Assembly: GCA_034190875.2 (NCBI GenBank)
Contig: CM067349.1
Span: 2,258,624 to 2,322,623 of the forward strand
Length of the DNA stretch: 64,000 bases
Origin: Urechis unicinctus
Taxonomy: Eukaryota; Annelida; Polychaeta; Xenopneusta; Urechidae
Direction: 5' to 3'
Shown here: positions 27,995 to 41,533 of the stretch, one piece after another
How the letters are laid out: each line of letters starts with the position of its first letter
Numbering within the stretch: position 1 is the first letter of the stretch
The notes under the pieces: model-generated
Told to the model about the DNA's origin: nothing
The model's database searches: none
What the model saw: the letters and a program-made list of their open reading frames with translations, nothing else
Program-made: the position numbers and the translations under genes

Positions 27995-30900
27995 TATACC
28001 GGATTGATAATGCTCAGTTACTATAAATAGAAAATGTAAATCTTCACAAAGACATATCCGCATGATACTGGCACTGTAGACTGCGGTTTGACTCAGTCAA
28101 TAACTTTGCAATAAATTGATTGTTTCACATCAATCTTTATTACCTGCATTGAAAGGTGCCTTGTTTCGTGTGGGTTTTACTCCAGGAAATAAATCCAGTT
28201 GGATTTATCACATCCATTTAGTTATCTCTAGGTATGTAACATTTTTTTCTTAAAATAGAGTTTTACATGTTGCACATGGTCCATACATTCTGTATACAGC
28301 TGTACACTCATTGCAGCGATGTGTTTGAATTCTCGATTTAGTCCATAGTCTGCCGTTTTATCTGGTTTCAAACAGCAACACTACACCTATAGTATGTTTT
28401 GCTAATGCAAAAATGAGCTGTGCAATAACGGATTTGGATGGCATTTGTTCCACTCCGTTGTCGTCTACTTGTGTGTCTACAGTAAAGTCATTGACCGTGA
28501 TGATGTTACCTGGGTTGGTAAGCGTACTCTCCATGGCGATGATTTTTCACGCAAGATACAAACTGTAGACAAACATTTACATTATGCAGGCAACCAGAGG
28601 CTTAGGTATGATAAGAATTTGTCATTGTAATTATAAGACTTGGATTGAATGGAAAACTACGGAGACATGTTTTCTAGTTGATATTCAACACATGCCAAAA
28701 TTTCCACCGAACTAAATGAACATATAAACGGCTGAAGTATTCATATGCTGAGGTCCCTATAACCTATTATTGTGATATTGTGTGTGTTGCCGGCTGTAGT
28801 TAATTGTTATGATTGTTATATACTGGATTGGTTGGGGCTTCTTGTAGCTATCTGAGTGTATTGGTGCCAACACGATATGTGCTGAGACGAGAGATTTGCC
28901 AGCACTTTGTCTTACATTAGAACATTTGATTCTCAGTGGGACATTCAACAGAAATATCCAATTTATCCACTGGGCTGATAAGCAACGGATGGTGTTCGGT
29001 TTGTGTCAATTGACCATTCCTCAATGGCTTTGCAGAGGAAACAAATGGTCTTATAAAATGTATTTGGTGGCTTTCTGGTGTGACAATCTGTCTTACTCAT
29101 TCTTATAGTACCATTTTACCTTGTGAACAGAAATCATTCGTCGTTAAAGTTTATTTGGTGCTCGCTGCAGCATAAACGTTGACATCTTCTGATAAATCGA
29201 AGCGAATACATGTCAGAAATTCGTTATTTGCTGTCGGTAAAATCGGTTATGCCATGTATGCTATCTGACAAACCTGGTTGATGTCTTAGCTAAGATCATG
29301 CACGACAATAACACACGCTGTATAAGTCTTTCGTCAGCAAATTATACAATTTGTTTGTTACCATTACTATTCTTCGTTTCGGTTCTTATGAGCGTTAGCC
29401 CGAGCATTGATATAATAAATTCGATCATCTTCCCGAATTGATGTAGAGTAATGTACAGCAACGGCTATGTTGTTCCCATAAAGATTGCCATTGGTTTATC
29501 CCCTCTAAACAAACTTGCGCACAAATGCCGCCAGCAGGAGGTAACTTCTGATCCGACAGAGCCATGACAACGACTAAACTGTGCATCACCCTGTGGGAGA
29601 ATAATCTATATGATCTCGTTCGTTACATTGTTGGGCATTTTATTTTCGGTTTATTCCCTTCTTAAAATTGGTAGATACAATCCTAAATACCAAAAAGATC
29701 GCATATATCCATTTCACACAGTACCATTATCTGACACCCTCAACTCCTAGTATGTTTATGAGATGCGCTGATCTTTTCATCAGGATTACGCCTCGGTACA
29801 CGACAGGCCATGACAAATTAGTTCATGTTTCATTTTTCCGGTGATTCGCCAACGGTATTTGTCTCATATCATCGGGTAGTATTTTATGCCCTGCAAGTGT
29901 GGACAATCATCCATTCTTCTAATCATTTCCATGGACTACTTGATGTCTCATTTGAGTGAAGCAATAACAATAGCATCTCCTAAACATTATCTTTCACCGC
30001 AATGTATCTGCAAGTCTTATGTGAGAACCTTCTGTGTATTGCGACCAACGCGGTTATCATGCAGATGCCCATTGAGCTCCATCCATCCGTGCAGCTTAAG
30101 CATACTGATAGCTGAATAAAGAACGACGTGGGGGGCGGGGGACCATCGAGCTGATAAATGCTACTGATAGACATCGAGCAATTTACCAATTGCGCGATTA
30201 AAACAGGTGGAAAAACAGCTAGAACCATGGGAAGCTGTCGGTGTTGCTGCTGCTGAGCGGTATGTTAAATTGAATTCCAAAGCAATAGACTATCACAATA
30301 CGCACACTGAATGCCAAAACAGAAAGCAATATCTTTCATAATGTGCGCGTGTTTTGTTATCCGAGTGCATATATGTTTCTTCGTGTGCGTCATATTCTGC
30401 GAGCAATAGAACTCTCATAGCATATTTAGTCATTACCACTTGTGCAAGCGGTAGACATGACGAATACTGGGGACAATATGTGTAGCGATTGAGTCAGAAT
30501 CTTATTACAACGCAATTGTTGCAAACTAACTTAAGTATACAAGGGAATGACGAACCGAATCGGTCTCGACAAAAACGCCTTTCAATTATGCACAGGATGG
30601 CACATACTTTCCATGAGTAAAACATAAAAAGCTATTTAATCAGCGCCCATTGCTCGGCAGTAGTCTGGTATGCCTCCGTCTGCTACACATCGACGTGGGC
30701 GATTGTTGATTAGACATCCTGGCATCCGATTAGATCTTTGTAACTGGCATCCAATTTTGCCAAATGAAATTCCATTGGCGTCGATGTGGGCCATGAGTAA
30801 AAATACCATTTAGAACATTTTATTGTCTCAATATTCCTATAAAAATGGTCTTGTACAGCTTTTCTTCCCACACTATTGTCTTGAATAGAGCTCTGTGTAA

Positions 30901-32234
30901 TATTACTGGTCATGTCCATTAGATGTTGACGTAGTTATAAGCCCGTTTCAGTAACATCTACTTGAATAAAACAGTACCTCATTATTTTTTTGTGGCTACT
31001 GATCTACTTACAAGATTTTCTTCAAAAGCGAACTGGCGTTTTCACCATGCTTCGTAATCAATGACCTGGGTGTTGTGCGCTTCACATACAAAACATTCCA
31101 CTGTGTCACTTGGCTCCACTTTAGGGACGAAGCTGTTCATATGCACATATCTTGAATTCTAGTTACGATGGCTACGAATCACGTGGTCGCAATATCTGTT
31201 TCGCCACTTTCATATTTTCTAAACTCTTTGAAATCGACAATGAAGCAGATTACCATGTAGCATGGAACAAGTTACACGGAATGCGGGACTGCTTGCAATG
31301 ATTTACGAATTGATATCTGTCAAGACTGTTGAATAAAGCTTTGCAACTTGGCTATCTAGCCGATGACGCTGCTTGGTCGCTGCTTGGTCGAGCAATAAGA
31401 ATGGCACTATAGGCCTCATACCAAGTGAGTTGATTACAATTAACAGCGTTCTTCTCATATTAATAAGTTACGTAATGTGTTAAATGTCAGATCTTATTGT
31501 GCGTTAAATAAGACATTTAGTACCCTGCTTGCTATTGCAGTGCATCATCTGCATTGGTAATCACTGGATGTCATTCTAAGGAATAATTACAGACAAAATT
31601 GTACTGGTTTATAAGTCAATACCAATGTTTACAGGATGCAAGTTCTTGCCAATTTACTTTCTCTTCTACAATCAATTATGATGGGCACACAAAAGAGCAA
31701 ATACAACAGCAATGGCGTGCATAGGTTAAGTTGGATTTGTGTATGACAATGCTGTTAGGTTGCATTACGAACTCCCAATAGCATTTGGTCAGTAAATTGT
31801 ACTACCCTGCAAAGTTATTCCACCGACCACATCCCAACATTATCAGAAAGAACACAATTGCTTTTACACTTCATTTAATACCATTTAGTCGACACTAAAT
31901 TAATGACGAAACAATTCTCTGGTGTAAAGTAATTGGTTACTGACCAGGAAGGCGGAGTTCGTCATGGATGAAAGTAAGACAGTTATGATAACGTTATAAG
32001 CTATTCTGATATTTGTCTAAGCTCTTGGAGATTTATCAATGCATTAGACACCACAAATCATGCGATTTAGTGAACCCATATTTGGTATGAAACAAATCAA
32101 TAAAATTGGAGGTCATTACACGTATTATTGTCAGTGTTCTTCCAGGCCTCAATAATATATCCTTATCGATTTACATAATTGGTCGGCGATGGCCTTGAAT
32201 TTCAAATGCAGATTGCCTTTGTTTTCTATCTTCC
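27995..32234. repeat. Right copy of repeat family F1 (first part)
   Basis: Collinear with 541-3690 (see the left copy). A segment of about 1.35 kb (29110-30465) is absent from the left copy. The pair 28896-29108 and 1345-1540 both stay open, but by my count substitutions between them fall about evenly on the three codon positions (roughly 8, 10 and 11), so there is no sign of selection on protein. Confidence 0.75.
29110..30465. other. 1.35-kb segment present only in the right F1 copy
   Basis: Either an insertion here or a deletion in the left copy. I found no terminal repeats, target duplication or coding motif. The last part (30340-30420) shares a short segment with 22540-22570. The open frames at 29886-30119 and 29980-30228 overlap on opposite strands and are probably chance. 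Confidence 0.4.
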
Positions 32235-35200
32235 GTGGAGAATTGAGTGTGTGAATAGATGCGTCAGTACAGCCACACAAAGCCTGAATAAAAAAAGAAC
32301 CAGGGATGGACTAGATACCAGTGCTGTTAAATTTGATTGGGAACCTTGAGTTTTGTATTTCTCTTATATGACGTGTTCTTTCGATGGATACATATACGCC
32401 TTTTTATCTATCTCAATGAAGTAGGCATTAACATCCTGTTTTCTTTGCAATTACACAATTTGGCGTCAGCATCTCAAAGCCCGATTCCCTGTCGAAGAGT
32501 CTATCAATATATTAAATACAGTGCCTTAAAGCGACATCATTTGCTCTTCGTATGTCACATGTTACCCCATGAGATACCATGCGGTTATTCCTATGGAAAG
32601 CCATCTCGATATCACCCCCCCCCCCCAATTGCTACTTCGCATCATGCAGGTTCGTATTACCGTCACTCTTTGCAATAAACTTCAGTAATAACGATGTCAC
32701 CACGGGGAAGGTGATGTAAGTCTTATATATACAATCCACGAAAGCCATTAATGCGATATATTTCAATTTTTATAGGAATACGGCGATTATAATGAGGCAA
32801 ACTATTAAGCTACGTGCCATCCATAAATCAAGTATTAACTCTCAGCTGTTAAACGGCAATGGCGATCAGGCGAGGACTAATTAGTTATATCCGTTGTTTA
32901 TAGACATAGTACAGGCATATATCGTACATTTCAATAAATAGTTCAATAATGATTGATGTAAATTATTGGCATTGCATCATGCGCTAACGCTGGTTACATA
33001 TAGACAAAGTGCGCCGTGAATCCATCCGTTAATTGGTTATTTCCTTGCAGAAGTAATCCAGGAGGCTGTTAAAAAAACCTGGTATGACTATGAGGCAATG
33101 ACCCATACGTAAGATTCGTGAACACTCATCTTTTATAGTCGCGGTTATTTAGCCTTTTGCTTTCATTACTATGGAGCTATAATGGATTTGCATCAAAGGA
33201 GCAGCAATGGCTTGAGGTGTTTCTCGTGTCCCAATAAACAAGAATTGTAATATGCCTCATTGCACGAGGCCTGAACATTTAATGTTGGTGCGTTCGCAAT
33301 ACTCAAGTTTGGGATCGACGTAGTGGCAGCTTTCATACAACTGATTTCTAAATTACTGTTTATGCGATGCAAAATGTGTTCAAGCAAACATTATTATTGG
33401 CATACCTAGACAGAGCGCTATGACGTCTATAGTCTTTGTATTGCATGACTGGACTAGTTTTGTATTGGCCCAGACCGTAGGCCATTATTAAAGCTTCAAA
33501 CATATAATGGAACTATTTTTGTAATCGCTAATAGTTGAGAACAAAGTTTGATAGTAGCCAAATATATGAGACAACAATTAGCTGGAGGAGAACGACCTGA
33601 ATGTCACGCCAGTGGATGATGTGGGATAATAATGTGACACTAATATAAATGATACATTCTGTACGGGCATTGTTATTAAAATAGCAATGATCATCGTCAT
33701 TAGTATGAGCCATTTCCTTAACATCACTTAGTGAGACAACTATTGTAACAACCAATCATCTTATTCAATAAAGATGATGCGACCATCTGCTTAAAATATA
33801 ATGCGATATCCTGCCTCTGGAAGCGCAAATACCATATGTACATCTCAAAACGTTAATTGTGTTATCTATTCCTAATATAGCCCCGCAAAGTAAATAACGC
33901 TGCATTGTAACACTAACCCTGTAGCCTAAATACAATTACATTTGCTGACTGGTTTGCGACATTTGGTTGATAATCCGCATATTCTATTATCAAATACGTG
34001 GATGCAAATAATCTAATATTATTAGTATATATAAATGGCTTTACGGGTTGTTGCAAGTATTCAGCCGTTTACAATTCATGTGCGTCCGCTGCGGTAAAGC
34101 TTGATAACATCACTTGATACAGCACAAAAAGCGCTGTACACAGACCACAAGGCGAAATGAAATCATTGACATTTCGGATGAACCATGGCATGTAATGTGC
34201 AGCCGGCGTCATTACAAAACTGCTACAAGGGACAACATTATAAATATGCAACTTGATACTTCACTGGAATTGAGACATCTTATTTATCAATTCAGTCGTT
34301 AAGCTAGCTACTTGTACTTTCGTCACAACTGAAACGTCGTTGGTGAGCATAACGTCTGCAATAGTACAATATCAGACGCTTCACCATGAGGCTACAAACT
34401 GTCGACAGTTGCTCATATGATGTCACTGTTTCTGGTATATGCATCCCATTGGCACACAGAATTACATTTTGCAATCGTTAGACTTCATAATGATCACTGT
34501 ACGTTCGTGCAGTAGAAATTTAATTCATTGTGCCTGCCCAAGCGTTTCAGCGTGGTGCTCACTAAATATACCATAAAAAGAGCCATAATATATGCATTTG
34601 GAAATAACATACTAGAATCGCTTTCCATGTGACTGGGTACAGTTAGTAACGTATTGTACGCTTGGCAATTCTAGTCTGTAAAAGTGGTTATCTACGCTTT
34701 GCTTCGAATTAAGTGTTGCCTAGATACGATCAAATCATGGTGGTGGTACCAAGAGTGAAAGCTTCTCGTTTCCAACGTTATGCAAGTGTGTTATTTTTCC
34801 ATTTACACACTGTAGTGGAGCGCTCCACCTTGTTGCTATAAGAAAGCTAGAGATACGTCATACCGTGTGTCTTGAATGCTTTTCACAGCGCGCTGGTCAT
34901 TATCCAGGTTTACTCTTGTCTACATGTTCAAGGAGCCATAGCTAAGCCCAGCACATTTCTGTAATCATAGCTCATTACATATTACAGTCTTCCATTATAT
35001 TGCTCTAATGACTACGCATTATTCCCTATGGCATTTCGAACGAAATGGCTTTGTTAAGAGCTTTGCACATAATTACTTTACCGCTAGCTGCATTGATAAA
35101 GAGCAAATGATCTTAATTTGCACATGTATGATTTGTATGGAGGAGCACGCCCAGGAATCGATTTCACCAGATGATTAAACTGTGCAAGTAACACAGAGAG

Positions 35201-35413
35201 CGTTTCGTGTTTCAATTAGGCATTAGACGGCATATCAGTTCCACGAATAAAGCATAAAGAAGCACTTCTGTCATCGCCAAATATAGTGCGATTGCCTAGT
35301 ATATTTGCCATTGTCGATTGTTGATTAGACATCTTAAGCTCCTATCAGATCTTTGTAGGTGGAATCCGACTTTGGGAATACCTCAATGAAACCCAGAAGC
35401 GTTCATATGGGCC
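32235..35413. repeat. 3.18-kb tandem duplication, copy 1
   Basis: Near-identical to 35414-38597 (offset 3178-3179 over most of its length), with few differences: the C12 tract at 32615-32626 against CCTTCCCC, an insertion TTTGAATA near 37790, and point changes. A CC dinucleotide is shared by all three breakpoints (32233-32234, 35412-35413, 38596-38597). Its left part (32235-34260) is also the right end of the F1 copy, while the part after 34260 is not in the left F1 copy. Two 60-62-codon frames (34069-34251 minus, 34114-34302 plus) recur identically in copy 2 only because the DNA does. Confidence 0.93.
32615..32626. repeat. Poly(C) tract, 12 bp
   Basis: Twelve C in a row. The corresponding place in the tandem copy (about 35793) and in the left F1 copy (about 4025) has shorter interrupted C-rich sequence, so the tract expanded after or during duplication. 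Confidence 0.95.
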
Positions 35414-38400
35414 GTGGAGAATTGAGTGTGTGAATAGATGCGTCAGTACAGCCACACAAAGCCTGAATAAAAAAAGAACCATGGATGGACTAGATACCAG
35501 TGCTGTTTAATTTGATTGGGAACCTTGAGTTTTGTATTTCTCTTATATGACGTGTTCTTTTGATGGATACATATACGCCTTTTTATCTATCTCAATGAAG
35601 AAGGCATTAGCATCCTGTTTTCTTTGCAATTACTCAATTTTGCGGCAGCATCTCAAAGCCCGTTTCCCTGTCGAAGAGCCTATCAATATATTAAATACAG
35701 TGCCTTAAGACGACACCATTTGCTCTTCGTATGTCACATGTCACCATGAGATACCATGCGGTTATTCCTATGGAAAGCCATCTCGATATCACCTTCCCCG
35801 ATTGCTACTTTGCATCATGCAGGTTCGTATTACCGTCACTCTTTGCAATAAACTTCAGTAATAACGATGTCACCACGGGGAAGGTGATGTAAGTCTTATA
35901 TATACAATCCACGAAAGCCATTAATGCGATATATTTCAATTTTTATAGGAATACGGCGATTATAATGAGGCAAACTATTAAGCTACGTGCCATCCATAAA
36001 TCAAGTATTAACTCTCAGCTGTTAAACGGCAATGGCGATCAGGCGAGGACTAATTAGTTATATCCGTTGTTTATAGACATAGTACAGGCATATATATCGT
36101 ACATTTCAATAAATAGTGCAATATTGATTGATGTAAATTATTGGCATTGCATCATGGGCAAACGCTAGTTACATATAGACAAAGTGCGCCGTGAATCCAT
36201 CCGTTAATTGGTTATTTCCTTGCAGAAGTAATCCAGGAGGCTGTTAAAAAAAACCTGGTATGACTATGAGGCAATGACCCATACTTAAGATTCGTGAACA
36301 CTCATCTTTTATAGTCGCGGTTATTTAGCCTTTTGCTTTCATTACTATGGAGCTATAATGGATTTGCATCAAAGGAGCAGCAATGGCTTGAGGTGTTTCT
36401 CGTGTCCCAATAAACAAGAATTGTAATATGCCTCATTGCACGAGGCCTGAACATTTAAAGTTGGCGCGTTCGCAATACTCAAGTTTGGGATCGACGTAGT
36501 GGCAGCTTTCATACAACTGATTTCTAAATTACTGTTTATGCGATGCAAAATGTGTTCAAGCGAACATTATTATTGGCATACCTAGACAGAGCGCTATGAC
36601 GTCTATAGTCTTTGTATTGCATGACTGGACTAGTTTTGTATTGGCCCAGACCGTAGGCCATTATTAAAGCTTCAAACATATAATGGAACTATTTTTGTAA
36701 TCGCTAATAGTTGAGAACAAAGTTTGATAGTAGCCAAATATATGAGACAACAATTAGCTGGAGGAGAACGACCTGAATGTCACGCCAGTGGATGATGTGG
36801 GATAATAATGTGACACTAATATAAAATGATAACATTCTGTACGGGCATTGTTATTAAAATAGCAATGATCATCGTCATTAGTATGAGCCATTTCCTTAAC
36901 ATCACTTAGTGAGACAACTATTGTAACAACCAATCATCTTATTCCATAAAGATGATGCGACCATCTGCTTAAAATATAATGCGATATCCTGCCTCTGGAA
37001 GCGCAAATACCATATGTACATCTCAAAACGTTAATTGTGTTATCTATTCCTAATATAGCCCCGCAAAGTAAATAACGCTGCATTGTAACACTAACCCTGT
37101 AGCCTAAATACAATTACATTTGCTGACTGGTTTGCGACATTTGGTTGATAATCCGCATATTCTATTATCAAATACGTGGATGCAAATAATCTAATATTAT
37201 TAGTATATATAAATGGCTTTACGGGTTGTTGCAAGTATTCAGCCGTTTACAATTCATGTGCGTCCGCTGCGGTAAAGCTTGATAACATCACTTGATACAG
37301 CACAAAAAGCGCTGTACACAGACCACAAGGCGAAATGAAATCATTGACATTTCGGATGAACCATGGCATGTAATGTGCAGCCGGCGTCATTACAAAACTG
37401 CTACAAGGGACAACATTATAAATATGCAACTTGATACTTCACTGGAATTGAGACATCTTATTTATCAATTCAGTCGTTAAGCTAGCTACTTGTACTTTCG
37501 TCACAACTGAAACGTCGTTGGTGAGCATAACGTCTGCAATAGTACAATATCAGACGCTTCACCATGAGGCTACAAACTGTCGACAGTTGCTCATATGATG
37601 TCACTGTTTCTGGTATATGCATCCCATTGGCACACAGAATTACATTTTGCAATCGTTAGACTTCATAATGATCACTGTACGTTCGTGCAGTAGAAATTTA
37701 ATGCATTGTGCCTGCCCAAGCGTTTCAGCGTGGTGCTCACTAAATATACCATAAAAAGAGCCATAATATATGCATTTGGAAATAACATTTGAATACTAGA
37801 ATCGCTTTCCATGTGACTGGGTACAGTTAGTAACGTATTGTACGCTTGGCAATTCTAGTCTGTAAAAGTGGTTATCTACGCTTTGCTTCGAATTAAGTGT
37901 TGCCTAGATACGATCAAATCATGGTGGTGGTACCAAGAGTGAAAGCTTCTCGTTTCCAACGTTATGCAAGTGTGTTATTTTTCCATTTACACACTGTAGT
38001 GGAGCGCTCCACCTTGTTTCTATAAGAAAGCTAGAGATACGTCATATCGTGTGTCTTGAATGCTTTTCACAGCGCGCTGGTCATTATCCAGGTTTACTCT
38101 TGTCTACATGTTCAAGGAGCCATAGCTAAGCCCAGCACATTTCTGTAATCATAGCTCATTACATATTACAGTCTTCCATTATATTGCTCTAATGACTACG
38201 CATTATTCCCTATGGCATTTCGAACGAAATGGCTTTGTTAAGAGCTTTGCACATAATTACTTTACCGCTAGCTGCATTGATAAAGAGCAAATGATCTTAA
38301 TTTGCACATGTATGATTTGTATGGAGGAGCACGCCCAGGAATCGATTTCACCAGATGATTAAACTGTGCAAGTAACACAGAGAGCGTTTCGTGTTTCAAT

Positions 38401-38597
38401 TAGGCATTAGACGGCATATCAGTTCCACGAATAAAGCATAAAGAAGCACTTCTGTCATCGCCAAATATAGTGCGATTGCCTAGTATATTTGCCATTGTCG
38501 ATTGTTGATTAGACATCTTAAGCTCCTATCAGATCTTTGTAGGTGGAATCCAACTTTGGGAATACCTCAATGAAACCCAGAAGCGTTCATATGGGCC
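35414..38597. repeat. 3.18-kb tandem duplication, copy 2
   Basis: Head-to-tail partner of 32235-35413. It ends inside the recurring module (see 1690-2060), whose remaining part continues uninterrupted into 38598-38730. Copy 1 is cut at that point, so copy 2 keeps the original right flank and the insertion point is at 35413/35414. Confidence 0.93.
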
Positions 38598-40121
38598 AGG
38601 CATGATAAACACAACATTTTGATTGTATCAATTTACTTGATAACGTGTATCGTGTATAGCTGGAGCCCAATAGAATATTATTGTCAACATTTATGAGTTA
38701 TAAGCCCGATCAATCCATGTATAAGTACCGTTATGTAATACTTAATACCCCTCTAGGTACGTCACGTAGCTAGCAACCTTAACTGACTGTCAATCTGTGT
38801 CAACTCAACCTAAAGAATGCACCTATAAATACATATCATTAAGTTATTCCTTACGTTGTTGACACGAATGCCATAACATATCAAACACTGGACAGTGTCA
38901 TTCATCACAACCATAGGAAAGGAGTTTATTTTTAAAAATATGGCATATCGAATTTATTGATGAAGCCATGTTTCTTTGCATATTCTAGGAGCCATTGGAT
39001 CGTTAAATAGGGGCAATAATTGATGCAATCAAAGTATGTCCGATGTATCGACTTGTCGAGGAAATTACAAGCTCAGCCTGATATGTGTAAACTAAGAGCT
39101 ATTAGATAATCAGTATAATTTGCATTAATATATCCAATAATATATATCAATGGAAGGACGTGTTGTTGTTAATATCAGCCATTCCACCATTTATCATGCT
39201 TGAGCTATGGAAACGATTGATACCGGTACTAAGTACAGGAAATATCATTGAACTCAATCCACCGCACATTCCTCAAAGTAATTTGAAACCATTGACTGTT
39301 TGGACCAACGATGGCCAGCAATATACACCGTGCGTCATTGAAAAACAGCTAATGAGGAATATACTAACGATAATTGACTGCGATCATGACACATAAAAGG
39401 CATACGTGTGGAAAACTAGAAAACAATAAACCAAGATAATAACGTAGTTTTTTCTATGTTACAAGCAAACGTTTACAGCACTTCCAACCATCGTATCCGA
39501 AGCAAGGAAGCTACCAAACTACCGTGAGTACGACTTAAAACAGCACAAGCGCGGTAAAAGCAAATCAATATTAACAAGATTAGCAAGGGCATCACTTGAA
39601 ACGAACATGGCGGCGGTTACAACAAAAAGGGCTGGTTTTCGTTCCCTTCATAACGAAAGATAACTAATTCTTATTAGCACACAACATTGGAGAGCCATAT
39701 AATATTGGATAAGAATGCTACCAGACATAGGTAAACAACTTTCCTGAAAAATTTCCTCAGCGCTCGGGTATTCAGTTTTACCCTCATTTATATACACACG
39801 AAGCCATGGCAAAGCAAAGCCAATTTCCGCAAACATATTAGTCTTCCGTTAGATTGTTCCAATAACCACACAATATTTCCATGATTAGAATACCGTTACC
39901 TGCTTTAATAGAAGCCAGTGAACTAAATGTATGGTTTGTTTTATGATGCACGCCCAGGAATCGATTTCACCAGACGATGTAGGATCATGATGTTTGTCTT
40001 ATACTGTATTATATAAGTCGGCTCTCACATCGAGATTGCTTCAACACATACTTAGCGTCAGATGTGCGTCCTTGTCACTAGCCTCATGACAAGCAATCAT
40101 TTGATACCCGTTTAAATGTCT
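38598..40121. repeat. Mosaic of diverged superfamily fragments
   Basis: Recognisable pieces: 38598-38770 (remainder of the recurring module and the GATCAATCCATG segment); 39120-39290 (like 5400-5560 and 34020-34130); 39385-39420 (like 7405-7430 and 44245-44280); and 39780-39985 (like 34960-35175, sharing CACGCCCAGGAATCGATTTC). The region about 39985-40121 has no partner found. The open frame at 39160-39396 overlaps the repeat and is not supported as a gene. Confidence 0.55.
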
Positions 40122-40174
40122 AGCCGCCCATTATAAAACCCCTTGCAAATGTCGATTTCACTAATGAAAGTGAC

Positions 40175-40732
40175 ATGTCGCATGCCAGATCGTCACTTGA
40201 TCACTTAATGGTTTCAGAGAATCTAGAGTCATCAATTGTAAAATATGAATGCATTCATGATGGTGACAATATGTCGGATCATAGTCCGGTTATCTTAAAA
40301 CTGTGCTTTAGAATGTTACATGTAGATATCGCCAAATTACCATCGGATACTAGAAGGAATTGGAAGAGCGCAAAGGGTAATGGCATTGATTTGTACAAGA
40401 ACACTCTGCGTAAAATGTTGGCTAATGTGGATGTTCCAACGGAAGTTTTATCATGCGCGAACCCGAGTCGTTGCGATTGCGAGCATGTTGAAAAAATTGA
40501 TCAATTTCACGATGACATAATTCATGCTTGCGTGGCATCGTCTCTCTGTAGTATTCCGGCTAACCGACCAAAGAAGCGCCGGGCTGGGTGGACCGACGAA
40601 GTCCGATCCCTGAAAAATAAATCAATTTTTTGGTGCAGCTTGTGGCGAGAGAATGGCTGCCTTTCTACCGGGACAATTAAAGATATAATGCTTAAGGCTA
40701 CAAAAACGTTATGCGTAAACAAGACCAATTAG
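40175..40732 (+). pseudogene. Endonuclease C-terminus and linker of non-LTR element
   Basis: Open for 185 codons. Residues about 5-50 match the end of an AP endonuclease domain, including the catalytic SDH in MSDHSPVIL. The same frame stays open back to about 40124 without a convincing start, so the true domain was longer and is truncated. From about 40700 the better protein-like frame is +3 (RKQDQLVADRMAAANASK), returning to this frame after the A6 run. That points to two compensating indels rather than a real stop. Confidence 0.8.
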
Positions 40733-40816
40733 TAGCCGACAGAATGGCGGCTGCAAACGCGTCCAAAAAATAACCCCAATTTTTGGAGGGAAGTTCGTAA
40801 GAAATTTAGCGCACGT

Positions 40817-41530
40817 GTGTCCAACCCTACTCTTGTGGACGATGCTCATGATGAGGTTAATATATACGAAATATTTAAGGACAAGTATTCTTGGCTGTAT
40901 AACTCTGTTTCATATAACGAGCTTGAAATGAACGATCTTTACAGATCCATATGTAGCGATGCCGCATTATGCTGCAAAACGGGCAAATGCACTTCTGATC
41001 ATGTCATAACCGTTAAGCAGGTCGCATCCGCAACGCGGAATTTGAAACCAGACAAAACCGATGGTAATTCTGAAATCAGCTCTGATCACATTAAGAATGC
41101 CTGTCAAGAATTGTTTGTTCATATCTCATTGTTGTTTAATGCGATGCTTTCGCATTCATATGCTCCACCGGGTATGTTGCATTCCACGCTGATACCTATA
41201 CCAAAGAATAGAAATAAATCGTTGAATAATAGTGATAATTACAGGTCCATAGCAATCAGTAGTATTTTGGGAAAATTACTTGACAATATTATTTTAACAT
41301 CCCAGATTAAAGCACTGAAAACAAGCGATCTGCAATTCGGTTTCAAACAGTCACACTCTATCACTCAATGCACGTTTGTTTTGCAAGAGATTGTTGATCA
41401 CTTTGTAACTCAGGGGTCATCTTGTTTTGTAATTCTATTGGACGCATCTAAAGCATTTGATCGTGTGAATTATGTGAAATTGTTTGCGCTTCTCAGGCAG
41501 GAAGGACTATGTCCAACAATATGTAAATAA
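40817..41530 (+). pseudogene. RT N-terminal half of non-LTR element
   Basis: Open for 237 codons in the same frame as 40175-40732; coding similarity actually extends back to about 40771 (NNPNFWREVRKKF). It carries the RT fingers and first palm motif: IPIPKNRNKSLNNSDNYRSI, QFGFKQSHSITQCTFV and ILLDASKAFDRVNYVKLF with the catalytic aspartate. It stops at TAA 41528-41530, and the protein resumes in the same frame at 41534, so this is a single nonsense change. Confidence 0.87.
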
Positions 41531-41533
41531 CTC

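Noticed and set aside
34069-34302. Identical short frames on both strands at 34069-34302 and 37247-37480
   Set aside because: Products of the recent 3.18-kb duplication; overlapping frames on opposite strands with no motif.
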